Of a stretch of DNA of 64,000 nucleotides, positions 18,761 through 30,209 are shown piece after piece. Source of the DNA: Candidatus Pantoea bituminis (GTDB lineage: Bacteria > Pseudomonadota > Gammaproteobacteria > Enterobacterales > Enterobacteriaceae); NCBI RefSeq assembly GCF_018842675.1, contig NZ_JAGTWO010000005.1, positions 421,334-485,333 of the forward strand, given 5' to 3'. The notes under the pieces were generated by a model. That model saw nothing but the letters and a program-made list of their open reading frames with translations. It had not been told where the DNA came from and did no database searches. The first letter of the stretch is position 1; each line of letters opens with the position of its first letter. Both the position numbers and the translations under genes were made by a program.

Positions 18761-19539
18761 ATGATGAACAAGAGCCTGTCCGCCCTGTTAATGCTTTCAC
18801 TTGCTGCGTTCAGCTGTGCGGCATCTGCACAGCAAACCTTACGCTTTGGCGTAGATCCCACGTTTCCGCCGTTTGAATCAAAAGCATCCGATGGCTCATT
18901 GCAAGGTTTCGATATCGATCTGGGTAATGCCCTGTGTAAGCAGGCCAAGGTGAAATGCGAATGGGTTCAAATGGGCTTTGACGGCACCATCCCGGCACTG
19001 CAGGCGAAAAAGTTTGATGCCATTCTCTCGGCGATGTCGATGACGGACAAACGCCGCCAGCAGGTCCTGTTCACCGACATGCTCTACAACACGCCAAGCG
19101 CATTACTTGCACCTTCAGCCAGCAAACTCACTGTCGATATCAGCACCTTACGCGGCAAAAGCATTGGTGTCGCTCAAGGTACGATCCAGGAAACCTACGC
19201 GTTAACCAAGTGGGCACCTGAAGGCGTAAAAGTGGTCTCTTATGCTAATCAGATGGAGGTCTATCCCGACCTGATTGCAGGACGTCTTGATGGAAGCCTG
19301 ACCAATGCGGTATCGGCTGAGCAGGGTTTTTGAGCAAAGCGGAAGGTAAAGATTACGCGATTAAAGCCACCATCATTGATAACAAGATCTTTGGTGATGG
19401 TGTCGGCATTGCATTACGCAAAGGTGACACCGCAAATCAGCAATTGATCAATCAGGCGTTGGCGGAGCTGCATAAAAACGGAACCTACGATCAGTTAGCA
19501 AAAAAATACTTCAATTTTGATGTCTACCCACTGGATTAA
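18761..19539 (+). CDS. Cationic amino-acid ABC transporter binding protein (frameshifted as read)
   Basis: ATG 18761 or 18764 follows CCGGAG. The N terminus is a signal peptide (MNKSLSALLMLSLAAFSCAASA). The mature protein has the lysine/arginine/ornithine-binding pattern: LRFGVDPTFPPFESK, LQGFDIDLGNALC and FDAILSAMSMTDKR. A stop follows SAEQGF because the T run 19327-19331 has five bases. A sixth gives GFLSKAEGKDYAIK and 258-259 residues in all. No permease or ATPase gene is adjacent, so it either serves an importer elsewhere or is a stand-alone receptor. Downstream are a DUF2817 gene and a 2-oxoglutarate dioxygenase, hinting at amino-acid metabolism. Confidence 0.85.
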
Positions 19540-19544
19540 CGACG

Positions 19545-20633
19545 ATGGCACAACGTGAATTACCTCAATACAGTGTGCAGCGGGCGCGTTTTATCGCTGC
19601 GGTAGAACGTAAAAGTGGCACGCTTACTTCGTATCCACATCCACTTTCTGGCCCCAACAATGAAACGCTCTATACCGATGTTGCGCTAATTGGCAGTGCA
19701 CAGGCCAGCCGCGTGATGTTGATCATTTCTGGTACACACGGTGTTGAAGGTTATTACGGTTCAGACAGCCAAATCGGCTGGCTTGATGCACTGGATGTTA
19801 CGACCCTGCAAGCTGATACCGCGCTGGTATTTATTCATCTGCTGAATCCGTGGGGTGCAGCGCATTTGCGGCGGGTAAATGAAGACAATATTGATTTGAA
19901 CCGAAACTTTATCGACTTCAGTCAACCCGCACCTGTAAATGCCCAATATGGGCAATGGCACAGCATTTATCACGGCGAGCGAGCCAGTGCTGACCGGCAA
20001 CTGGCAGCCGCGCTGGAAACCGTTGGCTGGTCAGCCGTGAAACCGGTGGTAGAGGCGGGACAATACAGCGAACCGACCGGGTTCTTTTATGGCGGCGAAC
20101 GGCCAAGTTGGTCCTGTTTGACGATGCAAAAGATTATTGCAACGCACCTTAGCGAAGCCAAAACCCTCCTCAGCTTTGATCTTCACACCGGGGCGGGCGC
20201 CTGGGGGCACCCGATGCTGCTTTCAATTGCCGAACAGCGCGTTGCTGCGCACAGCTGGGGGGCAGAGATCTATGGAGAATGGCTGACGCTGCTGCTCACC
20301 GGCAAAGATAGTGACAGTGTCACTGGCGTTACGGCTACCGCGACAGGCTACCTGTCACAATATTTGCTGACATCGCTGCCGCAAACGCGAATGCTTCCAC
20401 TGGTTATTGAATGCGGTACGTATTCAGGCGAGGATATGCATCGGCGGGTACGTGAGGATCACTGGCTGCATCTGTATGGAAACCCATACAGCCCGCAAGG
20501 CCGTGACATTAAGCGCGATCTGGTTGAAGGATTTTGGCCTGCCGATGATGACTGGCAGGCATTAGTGGCGTTTCGTACGCAGCAAATTTTCCGTCGAGGT
20601 TGGCGTGCCTTAACCGGCACACCCACCGCTTAA
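19545..20633 (+). CDS. DUF2817 protein, M14 carboxypeptidase-like
   Basis: A 362-residue protein of the DUF2817 family, related to zinc carboxypeptidase M14/AspA hydrolases. Metal-site candidates are visible in order: ISGTHGVEGYYGS (His and Glu), LNRNFIDF and LLSFDLHTGAGAWG (His), and VIECGTYSG (a possible catalytic Glu). It starts 5 bases after the amino-acid-binding-protein gene, so the two are co-transcribed. It probably cleaves an amide or peptide; the substrate is unknown. Its 3' end overlaps the convergent dioxygenase gene by 4 bases. Confidence 0.85.
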   Translation: MAQRELPQYSVQRARFIAAVERKSGTLTSYPHPLSGPNNETLYTDVALIGSAQASRVMLIISGTHGVEGYYGSDSQIGWLDALDVTTLQADTALVFIHLLNPWGAAHLRRVNEDNIDLNRNFIDFSQPAPVNAQYGQWHSIYHGERASADRQLAAALETVGWSAVKPVVEAGQYSEPTGFFYGGERPSWSCLTMQKIIATHLSEAKTLLSFDLHTGAGAWGHPMLLSIAEQRVAAHSWGAEIYGEWLTLLLTGKDSDSVTGVTATATGYLSQYLLTSLPQTRMLPLVIECGTYSGEDMHRRVREDHWLHLYGNPYSPQGRDIKRDLVEGFWPADDDWQALVAFRTQQIFRRGWRALTGTPTA

Positions 20634-21403
20634 AGTCGCCCGTAAAAGGTCATACGAGCGGTTTCTGACAGGGCAATGTCAGGTTGCGTGTTATAAGCCA
20701 GGACGGCAAGCATGCGGGTGATGTCGCCTTCAGTTGGTGTTACGCGATGCAGTGAATTACGGCCACGAAACAGCACCAAATCACCCGCTTCAATCGCCAG
20801 GTCATCAACGGCCTGGCGTTCATCCAGAACCGCCGCAACGCCGTTAAAATTCATCTCACCCGCGTCGGCATTTCGAAGATCCTTCACGTATTGAAAAATG
20901 CCGCCTCCACGGGGTTTTTGTACCAGCAGCGTGATGGCAAACGATGAATTATCAAAGTGCCATCCCAACTCCTGTCCGTGCGGGGCGTAATGAAGATTGA
21001 TGGATGATAAAGGATCGGCGTAAGGAAAAAGCGCAGCTTCACCCAGCACATCGCAGAGGAAAGCCTTAAACGTGTCATTGTTATAGAGCTGACGTAACGG
21101 TGAATCGGCCGCGATGACATCATCAGTGATACACCCTTTGGTGCTGATCACGTCACGATTTCGAGGATGGTCGGCGCTAAAATCGGCATCGGGTTTCATC
21201 AGAAAAACGTTATGTTTGCTGGCAGTATGGTAAGCCAGATGGCGCTGTGCATCGCCTTCCGCCTTGATTGCCGCCAGCACCTCAGGCTGCAAAAAGTTGC
21301 GCAGTACCAGCGCACCTTGCGTGTTGAGCTGCTCGCGGCAGGAACGACGCCATTCGATGTCATCCAAAGGATGCAGGTCCAAACGTACAAGTGATCCAGG
21401 CAT
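20630..21403 (-). CDS. BesD/HalD-like Fe(II)/2-oxoglutarate-dependent dioxygenase, probable hydroxylase
   Basis: A 257-residue cupin-fold oxygenase resembling the BesD/HalD amino-acid halogenase family. The iron site reads H149-F150-D151 in GWHFDNSS, with the distal histidine at 219 (NSLHRVTP) and a 2-oxoglutarate-binding arginine at about 230. True halogenases replace the carboxylate of HxD with Gly or Ala to make room for chloride. The intact aspartate here predicts hydroxylation instead. A nearby cationic amino-acid-binding protein makes a free basic amino acid a plausible substrate. A LysR regulator is divergent. Databases may label it halogenase; the motif argues against that. Confidence 0.82.
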   Translation of the reverse strand: MPGSLVRLDLHPLDDIEWRRSCREQLNTQGALVLRNFLQPEVLAAIKAEGDAQRHLAYHTASKHNVFLMKPDADFSADHPRNRDVISTKGCITDDVIAADSPLRQLYNNDTFKAFLCDVLGEAALFPYADPLSSINLHYAPHGQELGWHFDNSSFAITLLVQKPRGGGIFQYVKDLRNADAGEMNFNGVAAVLDERQAVDDLAIEAGDLVLFRGRNSLHRVTPTEGDITRMLAVLAYNTQPDIALSETARMTFYGRL

Positions 21404-21502
21404 GGGTGCAATTCTCTTGGTTGGCAGGTTTCAACTTACTGTAGCCCGCTAAGCCAATGCCGAATAACGATAAAAATTTAACGCTTTGATAAGGATAACT
21501 TA

Positions 21503-22414
21503 ATGCCTATGCACACATCGCGTTTACCCAAAATTAGTGTTATTCACGCCTTTAAAGTGGCCGCCGAGCTAGGAAGTTTGGCAAAAGCAGCGGCACAACT
21601 GGCGCTGACGCCCGCAGCCGTTAGCCAGCAAATTCGACAGCTTGAGGAGCAACTCGGCAGCACGCTGTTTGTACGGACGCAAAGCGGCGTCATGCTCACT
21701 GAAACCGGTAAAGAATATCTGCGCTACGTCACAGAAGCCTTTGATATTTTGCACCTTGGACAGCAGAACATTCGACATGCAGCCGCCACGCCGAAACTTA
21801 CGCTCTATGCGCTGCCTGCCTTGGCGTCAAAGTGGATCATGCCGCAGTTATCTCAGTGGCGTGAACATTGCCCAACGGTTGACCTTTGTCTGCATGGCAC
21901 CCATGCACCTGTGGATTTCACCGCCACGCCTGCTGATTTTGTTATCTGCTTTGGCGAGGATCGCTATCCGCAACTGGACAGGCAATGGCTGTTTACTGAT
22001 GAGGTCATTCCTGTCGCCAGCCCGCTGTTATTAACGCGCTATCCGCAGGCGGCATTACTCAAGCATGCCCCTTTAATTCACCTCGACTGGGGAAACGAAG
22101 GACGATTCTTGCCTGACTGGCGCAGCTGGTTTCAGGCCAGAGGCGTGCCTGAACCTTCGCCGCAGCCCGCTTTCAGCTTTAATTTGACGTCGCTGGCCAT
22201 TGATGCGGCAGTCGCGGGTGCGGGCGTTTTATTAGGACAGCGGCGATTAATTTCAGCTGAGCTGTCGCGAGGGGATCTGGTGATCATTGACGAGATGAGC
22301 CTGCCGCTCAGCAAACCTTATATGCTCGCCTGGCCGCAACGAACACTGAATCAACCTGGCAGCGAAGCGATGATATCCTGGCTGACGCAGCTGGCAGCAG
22401 AGCGCGCGACGTGA
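21503..22414 (+). CDS. LysR-family transcriptional regulator (GcvA-like)
   Basis: The 303-residue protein has an N-terminal winged helix (AFKVAAELGSLAKAAAQLALTPAAVSQQIRQLEEQLG, a standard LysR helix-turn-helix) and a type-2 periplasmic-fold effector domain. GcvA-type features include SKWIMPQLSQW and a WFQARGV segment. AAGGATAA upstream gives the ribosome site for ATG 21503; ATG 21509 is also in frame. It is divergent from the dioxygenase gene across about 100 bases, so that gene is the likely target. Confidence 0.9.
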   Translation: MPMHTSRLPKISVIHAFKVAAELGSLAKAAAQLALTPAAVSQQIRQLEEQLGSTLFVRTQSGVMLTETGKEYLRYVTEAFDILHLGQQNIRHAAATPKLTLYALPALASKWIMPQLSQWREHCPTVDLCLHGTHAPVDFTATPADFVICFGEDRYPQLDRQWLFTDEVIPVASPLLLTRYPQAALLKHAPLIHLDWGNEGRFLPDWRSWFQARGVPEPSPQPAFSFNLTSLAIDAAVAGAGVLLGQRRLISAELSRGDLVIIDEMSLPLSKPYMLAWPQRTLNQPGSEAMISWLTQLAAERAT

Positions 22415-22442
22415 TGTCTGTGGGAATAAAAGCCGAATGGCT

Positions 22443-22472
22443 GAAAAGAAAAGAGGCGGCCCGAAGGCCGCC
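22443..22472 (-). terminator. Terminator of malEFG
   Basis: A 7-bp GC stem (GGCGGCC/GGCCGCC) with loop of four bases is followed on the minus strand by TCTTTTCTTTTC. It lies about 60 bases after the malG stop and 40 bases past the convergent LysR gene. Confidence 0.85.
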
Positions 22473-22530
22473 GAAAACCTCAATCACAGAGAGCATTGAG
22501 GAAGCAGTGGCAATAACACAATGATGATCG

Positions 22531-23421
22531 TTAGCCTTTCACACCGCCTGCAGTGAGGCCGCTTACCAGCCAGCGTTGAGCCAGCAAGAAAACCAGTGTG
22601 ATCGGAATGGCGGAGAGCACCGCAGCTGCGGCAAAGTCGCCCCATAAATAGTTTTGCGGGTTGAGATATTGTTGCATCCCCACCGCCAGGGTGTAGCTGT
22701 TGACGTCGCGCAGCAATAGCGAGGCAACCGGCACTTCAGTCACGGCGGCAATAAACGCCAGAATAAACACCACCGCTAAAATCGGCACGGAAAGCGGCAG
22801 CAATACCAAACGGAACGCCTGCCACGGCGTGGCACCGTCTAAGGCGGCCGCTTCTTCAAGCGATCCATCAATGGTTTCAAAATAGCCTTTGATGGTCCAG
22901 ACATGCAGAGCGATGCCGCCAAGGTAGGCGAAGATCACCCCGCCATGGGTGTTTAAACCGATAAAGGGCAGATACTGTCCTAAGCGATCAAACAGCGCAT
23001 AAATAGCCACCAGTGACAGTACGGCGGGGAACATCTGAAAAATCAGCATCCCTTTTAACAAGCTGGCGCGGCCGGTAAAACGCATTCGAGCAAAGGCGTA
23101 AGCGCAGGTGGTCGAAAGAGCCACAATGCCAATTGCGCTAATAGCAGCAATTTTTATTGAATTCCAAAGCCAGAGCAGCACCGGAAAGGGCGGCGGTGTG
23201 ACGCGTCCATCAGCGTGCTCCACGCTAAAGCCCAATGCCAGCTTCCAGTGTTCCCACGAGATTTGATCCGGGATCAGGCTGCCTGTCGCAAAATTACCGG
23301 CACGCAACGAGATCGCAATCACCATCATCAGCGGAAACAGAATCGCGGCGATGAAGGTCAGCAGCAGCAGATGCGTTAGCAGCAGACGCAGCAGCTGCGA
23401 TTTAGGTTGAACCATTGCCAT
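22531..23421 (-). CDS. malG: Maltose/maltodextrin ABC transporter permease MalG
   Basis: A 296-residue protein, the same length as E. coli MalG, with six membrane segments. The binding-protein-dependent permease motif is [25 protein letters not shown], about residues 190-214, which docks on MalK. The C terminus [10 protein letters not shown] is characteristic of MalG. It follows malF by 9 bases and ends the malEFG operon. Confidence 0.97.
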   Translation of the reverse strand: MAMVQPKSQLLRLLLTHLLLLTFIAAILFPLMMVIAISLRAGNFATGSLIPDQISWEHWKLALGFSVEHADGRVTPPPFPVLLWLWNSIKIAAISAIGIVALSTTCAYAFARMRFTGRASLLKGMLIFQMFPAVLSLVAIYALFDRLGQYLPFIGLNTHGGVIFAYLGGIALHVWTIKGYFETIDGSLEEAAALDGATPWQAFRLVLLPLSVPILAVVFILAFIAAVTEVPVASLLLRDVNSYTLAVGMQQYLNPQNYLWGDFAAAAVLSAIPITLVFLLAQRWLVSGLTAGGVKG

Positions 23422-23430
23422 AACTGCTCC

Positions 23431-24969
23431 TTAATCAAATTTTAAGCGTGCTGCTTTCAGGTTTATCACCGCAAGCGCACCCACCAGCAGGAAGATCAGC
23501 GTCGCGATAGCGGCAGCCAAACCAAAGTCCTGCCCGCCGCCGCCTTCAAAGGCGATACGCCAGGTGTAGTTCACCAGCAAATCGGTATAGCCCGCTGGTG
23601 TGGTGGTGCCGAGGCGATCGGGGCTGCCGTTGGTCAACAACTGCACCAGCACGAAGTTATTAAAATTAAACGCGAAGCTGGCGATGATCAGCGGCGTCAG
23701 CGGTTTAATCAGCAGCGGTAAGGTAATGAGAAAGAAGTTTTGCATCGGTCCAGCCCCGTCCATCGCGGAGGCTTCATACAGATCGTCCGGGATCGCTTTT
23801 AACAGTCCCATACACAAAATCATCATGTAGGGATAGCCGAGCCAGGTATTCACCAAAATCAGCATGGCGCGTGCCAGCGTAGGATCGCTGAACCAGGCCG
23901 GTTTGAAGCCAAACAGGGCGTCGAGCATCACGTTGATTTCACCGAAGCTTTGGTTGAATAACCCTTTGAAAATCAAGATGGAGATAAACGCCGGCACGGC
24001 GTAAGGCAAAATCAGCATGACGCGATAGATAGCTTTGCCTTTCAACGCCTCCCATTGCACCACGCAAGCCAGAACCATGCCAACCGCGACGGTGAGAACC
24101 ACTGTCAGCAACGAGAAGATCAGCGTCCAGGCGAATATGGCGAGGAAGGGTTTTTGAATGCCTTCGTCAGTGAAGACGCGCAGAAAATTTTGCCAGCCGG
24201 TGTTGATGGTATAACCGGGACTCAATTTCTCACTGCCCCAGCTGCCATCGGCATTCAACACCTGATAAAAGCCGCTCTCAGCGTTAGGGCGATAAACAGT
24301 GCCGCTCTGCTGGTTTTTTAAATCGCCGTTACTGCTTTCTACATAAAGCGGTCGCGTGCCTGAGAATTGGCGCAGCGAACTCATGACGAGCTGCCGACCA
24401 TCGGGCAGTTCAGCGCTGATTTGGCTCAACGCTTGTCGATTACCGGTAATGGTACGCAGCGTTGCGCGTTCACCTGTAGGCGGCGTCGAGATGGTCATTT
24501 TTAACTGCTGCTTTTCACCAAAAGTGAAAGGTGGAGAAACAAACGTTTGACCATTTTCGCCGTCTGTCAGCACCAGTAGCCAGCGATCCCCGGAAGGGAA
24601 CAGTGAAAAATTTACCGCGTTACCGGCCTGATACTGACGACTCAACAGCACCTGCTGCGCGCGCTCAAAAGTAAGCTGGTTGGTGCTGCTGTAGTTGGTA
24701 AATGCGATAGCGACGGTACACGCCAAGGGAAAAAGCACAAACAGCGCCATCCCGGCAATGCCCGGATAAACATAGCGCCATGCATAGGCGCGGCGATTGG
24801 AAAAAATCCAGATGCCGAGTCCACTGACAATCAGCGTAAGCAGCGCAAACAGATATTCGCCTTGGGCATACATTAAAATCAGCAGATAGCCGACCAGCAG
24901 ACAGCAGATCCCGACGAGTAAGCCCTTCAGCACTGCGCTGTGCCGCCTCGCTTTCGGTTTTCCTGACAT
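23431..24969 (-). CDS. malF: Maltose/maltodextrin ABC transporter permease MalF
   Basis: A 512-residue protein (E. coli 514) with eight predicted membrane segments and the large periplasmic loop between helices 3 and 4 (about residues 90-275) that contacts MalE. The EAA coupling motif is YEASAMDGAGPMQNFFLITLP. It forms the membrane channel with MalG. Uninterrupted. About 57 bases separate it from malE. Confidence 0.97.
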   Translation of the reverse strand: MSGKPKARRHSAVLKGLLVGICCLLVGYLLILMYAQGEYLFALLTLIVSGLGIWIFSNRRAYAWRYVYPGIAGMALFVLFPLACTVAIAFTNYSSTNQLTFERAQQVLLSRQYQAGNAVNFSLFPSGDRWLLVLTDGENGQTFVSPPFTFGEKQQLKMTISTPPTGERATLRTITGNRQALSQISAELPDGRQLVMSSLRQFSGTRPLYVESSNGDLKNQQSGTVYRPNAESGFYQVLNADGSWGSEKLSPGYTINTGWQNFLRVFTDEGIQKPFLAIFAWTLIFSLLTVVLTVAVGMVLACVVQWEALKGKAIYRVMLILPYAVPAFISILIFKGLFNQSFGEINVMLDALFGFKPAWFSDPTLARAMLILVNTWLGYPYMMILCMGLLKAIPDDLYEASAMDGAGPMQNFFLITLPLLIKPLTPLIIASFAFNFNNFVLVQLLTNGSPDRLGTTTPAGYTDLLVNYTWRIAFEGGGGQDFGLAAAIATLIFLLVGALAVINLKAARLKFD

Positions 24970-25026
24970 GATTCGGTTTTCCTTAACAGCGGTAATGAGC
25001 CGGACAATTCCGGCTCCAGGAGAGGA

Positions 25027-26228
<1,202 letters not shown>

Positions 26229-26283
26229 TTAGCGGAAGCGGTAAATGCTCTACCCGCTACATTGTGTTTATCTGCTTCGACTT

Positions 26284-26293
26284 CTCATCCTCC
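26284..26293 (-). promoter_or_regulatory. MalT-box-like site near malE
   Basis: The minus strand reads GGAGGATGAG, close to the MalT recognition sequence GGGGAT/GGAGG. It lies about 70 bases upstream of the malE start and points towards malE. Confidence 0.6.
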
Positions 26294-26445
26294 TACGCTC
26301 TACGCCTTCGCCAACCAAGCTGTGATCGGCTTAGCAAAACGAACCCGTTATACCGGTCAGGCGCACAAAAAACTCACCTTCGGTCTGCGGCTGCGATCAC
26401 AAAAATGGCTTCATTCACTTGAACAACGGTGACGTGCCCGCTTTC

Positions 26446-26492
26446 TCCTCCTCCCGACTCCTCCCCAGTCTTCACACCTGTTATGGAGGATG
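26446..26492. promoter_or_regulatory. Cluster of MalT-box-like sites near malK
   Basis: Three matches lie within 47 bases: minus-strand GGGAGGAGGAGA (26444-26455) and GGGGAGGAG (26458-26466), and plus-strand GGAGGATG (26485-26492). Clustered, differently oriented boxes are how MalT assembles on the E. coli malEp/malKp region. Confidence 0.6.
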
Positions 26493-26581
26493 TTGCCGGT
26501 TGTTTCCTTGCCCATAGTGGTCGCCGGGGTCTGTCTGCCAAGTGGGTGGGCAAGGATAAGCAAGCTGAGAGGAAAAGCATC

Positions 26582-27691
26582 ATGGCGAGCGTCGCGTTAC
26601 GCAATGTCACCAAAGCCTGGGGCGAGACGGTGGTATCGAAGAATATTGATCTCGATATCCGCGAAGGAGAGTTCGTGGTTTTTGTCGGTCCTTCTGGCTG
26701 TGGAAAATCAACGCTGCTGCGCATGATTGCAGGGCTGGAAACCATCACCAGCGGTGAGCTGCTGATCGGTAATAAACGAATGAATGAGGTGCCGCCAGCA
26801 GAGCGCGGCATTGGCATGGTGTTTCAATCTTATGCGCTTTATCCCCACCTTTCAGTGGAGGAGAACATGTCATTCGGCTTGAAGCTGGCGGGTATGAAGA
26901 AAGCTGAGATTCACCAGCGCGTTAATCAGGTGGCGGAAGTGCTGCAATTGGCACATCTGCTGGATCGCCGCCCTAAAGCGCTTTCCGGCGGGCAACGTCA
27001 GCGCGTCGCCATTGGCCGAACGCTGGTGGCTGAACCGCGCGTGTTTCTGCTAGATGAGCCTCTTTCCAACCTCGATGCGGCGCTGCGCGTGCAAATGCGC
27101 ATTGAGATATCGCGTCTGCATAAGCGCCTGAAACGCACCATGATTTACGTCACCCACGATCAGACCGAAGCGATGACGCTGGCTGACAAGATCGTGGTAC
27201 TGGATGCCGGCGTAGTGGCGCAAATCGGCAAGCCCCTTGAGCTGTATCACTATCCCGCCAACCGCTTTGTGGCCGGTTTTATCGGCTCGCCAAAAATGAA
27301 TTTCTTGCCCGTCAAAGTCACCGCCACCGCGATTGATCAGGTGCAGGTCAGGTTGCCCAATCAGCAGTTGGTCTGGCTGCCGGTTGACAGCGCAGGCGTG
27401 CAGGTTGGCAGCAACATGTCGTTAGGCATACGTCCAGAACATCTGCTTCCCAGCGATATCGCTGACGTCACCCTTGAAGGTGAAGTTCAGGTGGTCGAGC
27501 AACTGGGGCATGAAACGCAAATCCACATCCAAATTCCCGCCATTCGTCAAAACCTGGTTTACCGCCAGGAGGACGTCGTGCTGGTAGAAGAGGGCGCCAC
27601 ATTAGGTATCGGCCTGCCGCCAGAGCGCTGCCACCTGTTCCGTGAAGATGGAAGCGCCTGTCGCAGGCTGCATCAAGAGCTTGGTGTGTAA
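26582..27691 (+). CDS. malK: Maltose transporter ATP-binding protein MalK
   Basis: The start at 26582 ([15 protein letters not shown]) follows GAGAGGAAAA, and the product is 369 residues (E. coli 371). Walker A is GPSGCGKST, the signature is [13 protein letters not shown], Walker B is [12 protein letters not shown] and the switch histidine lies in YVTHDQTEA. The C-terminal regulatory domain that binds MalT and EIIA-Glc is present ([12 protein letters not shown] onwards). It drives the MalFGK2 importer. First gene of malK-lamB-malM. Confidence 0.97.
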   Translation: MASVALRNVTKAWGETVVSKNIDLDIREGEFVVFVGPSGCGKSTLLRMIAGLETITSGELLIGNKRMNEVPPAERGIGMVFQSYALYPHLSVEENMSFGLKLAGMKKAEIHQRVNQVAEVLQLAHLLDRRPKALSGGQRQRVAIGRTLVAEPRVFLLDEPLSNLDAALRVQMRIEISRLHKRLKRTMIYVTHDQTEAMTLADKIVVLDAGVVAQIGKPLELYHYPANRFVAGFIGSPKMNFLPVKVTATAIDQVQVRLPNQQLVWLPVDSAGVQVGSNMSLGIRPEHLLPSDIADVTLEGEVQVVEQLGHETQIHIQIPAIRQNLVYRQEDVVLVEEGATLGIGLPPERCHLFREDGSACRRLHQELGV

Positions 27692-27727
27692 CCCCAAAAC
27701 AAGAAAAGCAATGACCTCAGGAGATAG

Positions 27728-29032
<1,305 letters not shown>

Positions 29033-29049
29033 GAGATTTCACGCTAAAA

Positions 29050-29088
29050 AGAGGCGAAAGGCAGCGATAAGCGCCGCTTTTCGCCTCT
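29050..29088. terminator. Hairpin between lamB and malM
   Basis: AGAGGCGAAA at 29050-29059 pairs with TTTCGCCTCT at 29079-29088, and the stem continues inward with one mismatch. There is no downstream T run. It is probably a processing or partial-termination hairpin that lowers malM expression relative to lamB. Confidence 0.6.
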
Positions 29089-29163
29089 GCTATGTCAATT
29101 TGGTCGCGGCACGCTATTGCCTGGCTAACGCCGCTGCCTGACAGTCTTTTTGAGGTAACCATA

Positions 29164-30093
29164 ATGAAAATGACAAAAACGCTGGTCGCGTTCTGCCTGA
29201 GCGCTGCGCTCCTGGCGGGACAAAGCTTCACGGCTCACGCTGATATCAATCTGGTGCCGCAGGATCTCTCTGCTGCACCCACGCTCTCTGCTCAAAGTAT
29301 CCAGTCACTGACCTGGCAACCTGTCGATCCTTCACGCACGCAAATCACAACGCTTGCGAACAGCGGCCAGCGCTTGAATGACGCGGAGTTGGCCGGCCCG
29401 GTTGTGGCATACAGCCTGCCCGCCAATATCGGCGAACTGACCCTGACGTTGACAAGTGAAGTAGAGAAGAATCAGGTCTTTGCGCCTAACGTGTTGGTAC
29501 TGGATGAGAACATGCGGCCCGCTGCGTGGTTTCCCAGCCGCTTCTTTACCTATCAGCAGCCGGGCGTCATGTCCGCCGATCGACTGGAAGGCGTGATGAA
29601 GCTGACGCCTGCGCTGGGTCAGCAAAAAATCTATTTGCTGGTTTTCACTACCGAAAAAGATCTAACCCAAACCACTACGATGATCGATCCCGCTAAAGCC
29701 TACGCGAAAGGAACGGGAAATGCGGTGCCTGATATTCCCGATCCGATTGCTCACCATAGCCGCGAAGGGACGCTCAAGCTCAAAGTGAAAACCAGTGCAG
29801 GTTCATCCATTTTGGTTGGGCCGCTGTTTGGCTCATCGGGTCCGGGACCGGTAACGGTCGGCAACTCGCCAGCGGTCGCGCCTGCGGCGTATACCGCTGC
29901 GCCCGCGCCAACACCTGCGGCTAAGCGTGAACCGATCATGAATGATACTGAAGGTTATTTTAATCAGAGTATTAAACAGGCCGTCGACAGCGGCAACATT
30001 GATAAAGCGCTGAAGCTGCTGGATGAGGCGGAACGTTTAGGTTCAACCTCTGCGCGCAAAGTTTTTATCAGCAGTGTAAAAGGCAAGGGGTGA
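29164..30093 (+). CDS. malM: Maltose operon periplasmic protein MalM
   Basis: From ATG 29164 (MKMTKTLVAFCLSAALLAG), after TGAGGTAACC, the product is 309 residues with a signal peptide. MalM features include an N-terminal beta-domain (about 25-210), an Ala/Pro-rich linker (APAAYTAAPAPTPAAK) and a helical C-terminal domain (SGNIDKALKLLDEAERLGS). Its role in maltodextrin uptake is still unclear. It is the last gene of the malK operon, convergent with malQ. The open frame extends upstream to 29092, but without a ribosome site. Confidence 0.94.
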   Translation: MKMTKTLVAFCLSAALLAGQSFTAHADINLVPQDLSAAPTLSAQSIQSLTWQPVDPSRTQITTLANSGQRLNDAELAGPVVAYSLPANIGELTLTLTSEVEKNQVFAPNVLVLDENMRPAAWFPSRFFTYQQPGVMSADRLEGVMKLTPALGQQKIYLLVFTTEKDLTQTTTMIDPAKAYAKGTGNAVPDIPDPIAHHSREGTLKLKVKTSAGSSILVGPLFGSSGPGPVTVGNSPAVAPAAYTAAPAPTPAAKREPIMNDTEGYFNQSIKQAVDSGNIDKALKLLDEAERLGSTSARKVFISSVKGKG

Positions 30094-30126
30094 AGTTACC
30101 CCGACAAGGCTGAATTTGCTCCATCT

Positions 30127-30149
30127 GGTGCGCTTCGGCGCACCCTTTT
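30127..30149 (+). terminator. Terminator after malM (UUCG tetraloop)
   Basis: GGTGCGC and GCGCACC pair perfectly around a TTCG loop closed by C-G, an exceptionally stable tetraloop. It is followed by CTTTTA. Confidence 0.8.
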
Positions 30150-30170
30150 AAAACCTATTTCACTGCATTG

Positions 30171-30204
30171 AAAAAACCTCACCGCTAAGCAGTGAGGTTT
30201 TTTT
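30171..30204. terminator. Bidirectional terminator between malM and malQ
   Basis: AAAAAACCTCAC pairs with GTGAGGTTTTTT around a nine-base loop. Both strands therefore end in a U run, serving the two convergent operons. Confidence 0.85.
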
Positions 30205-30209
30205 GTGTT

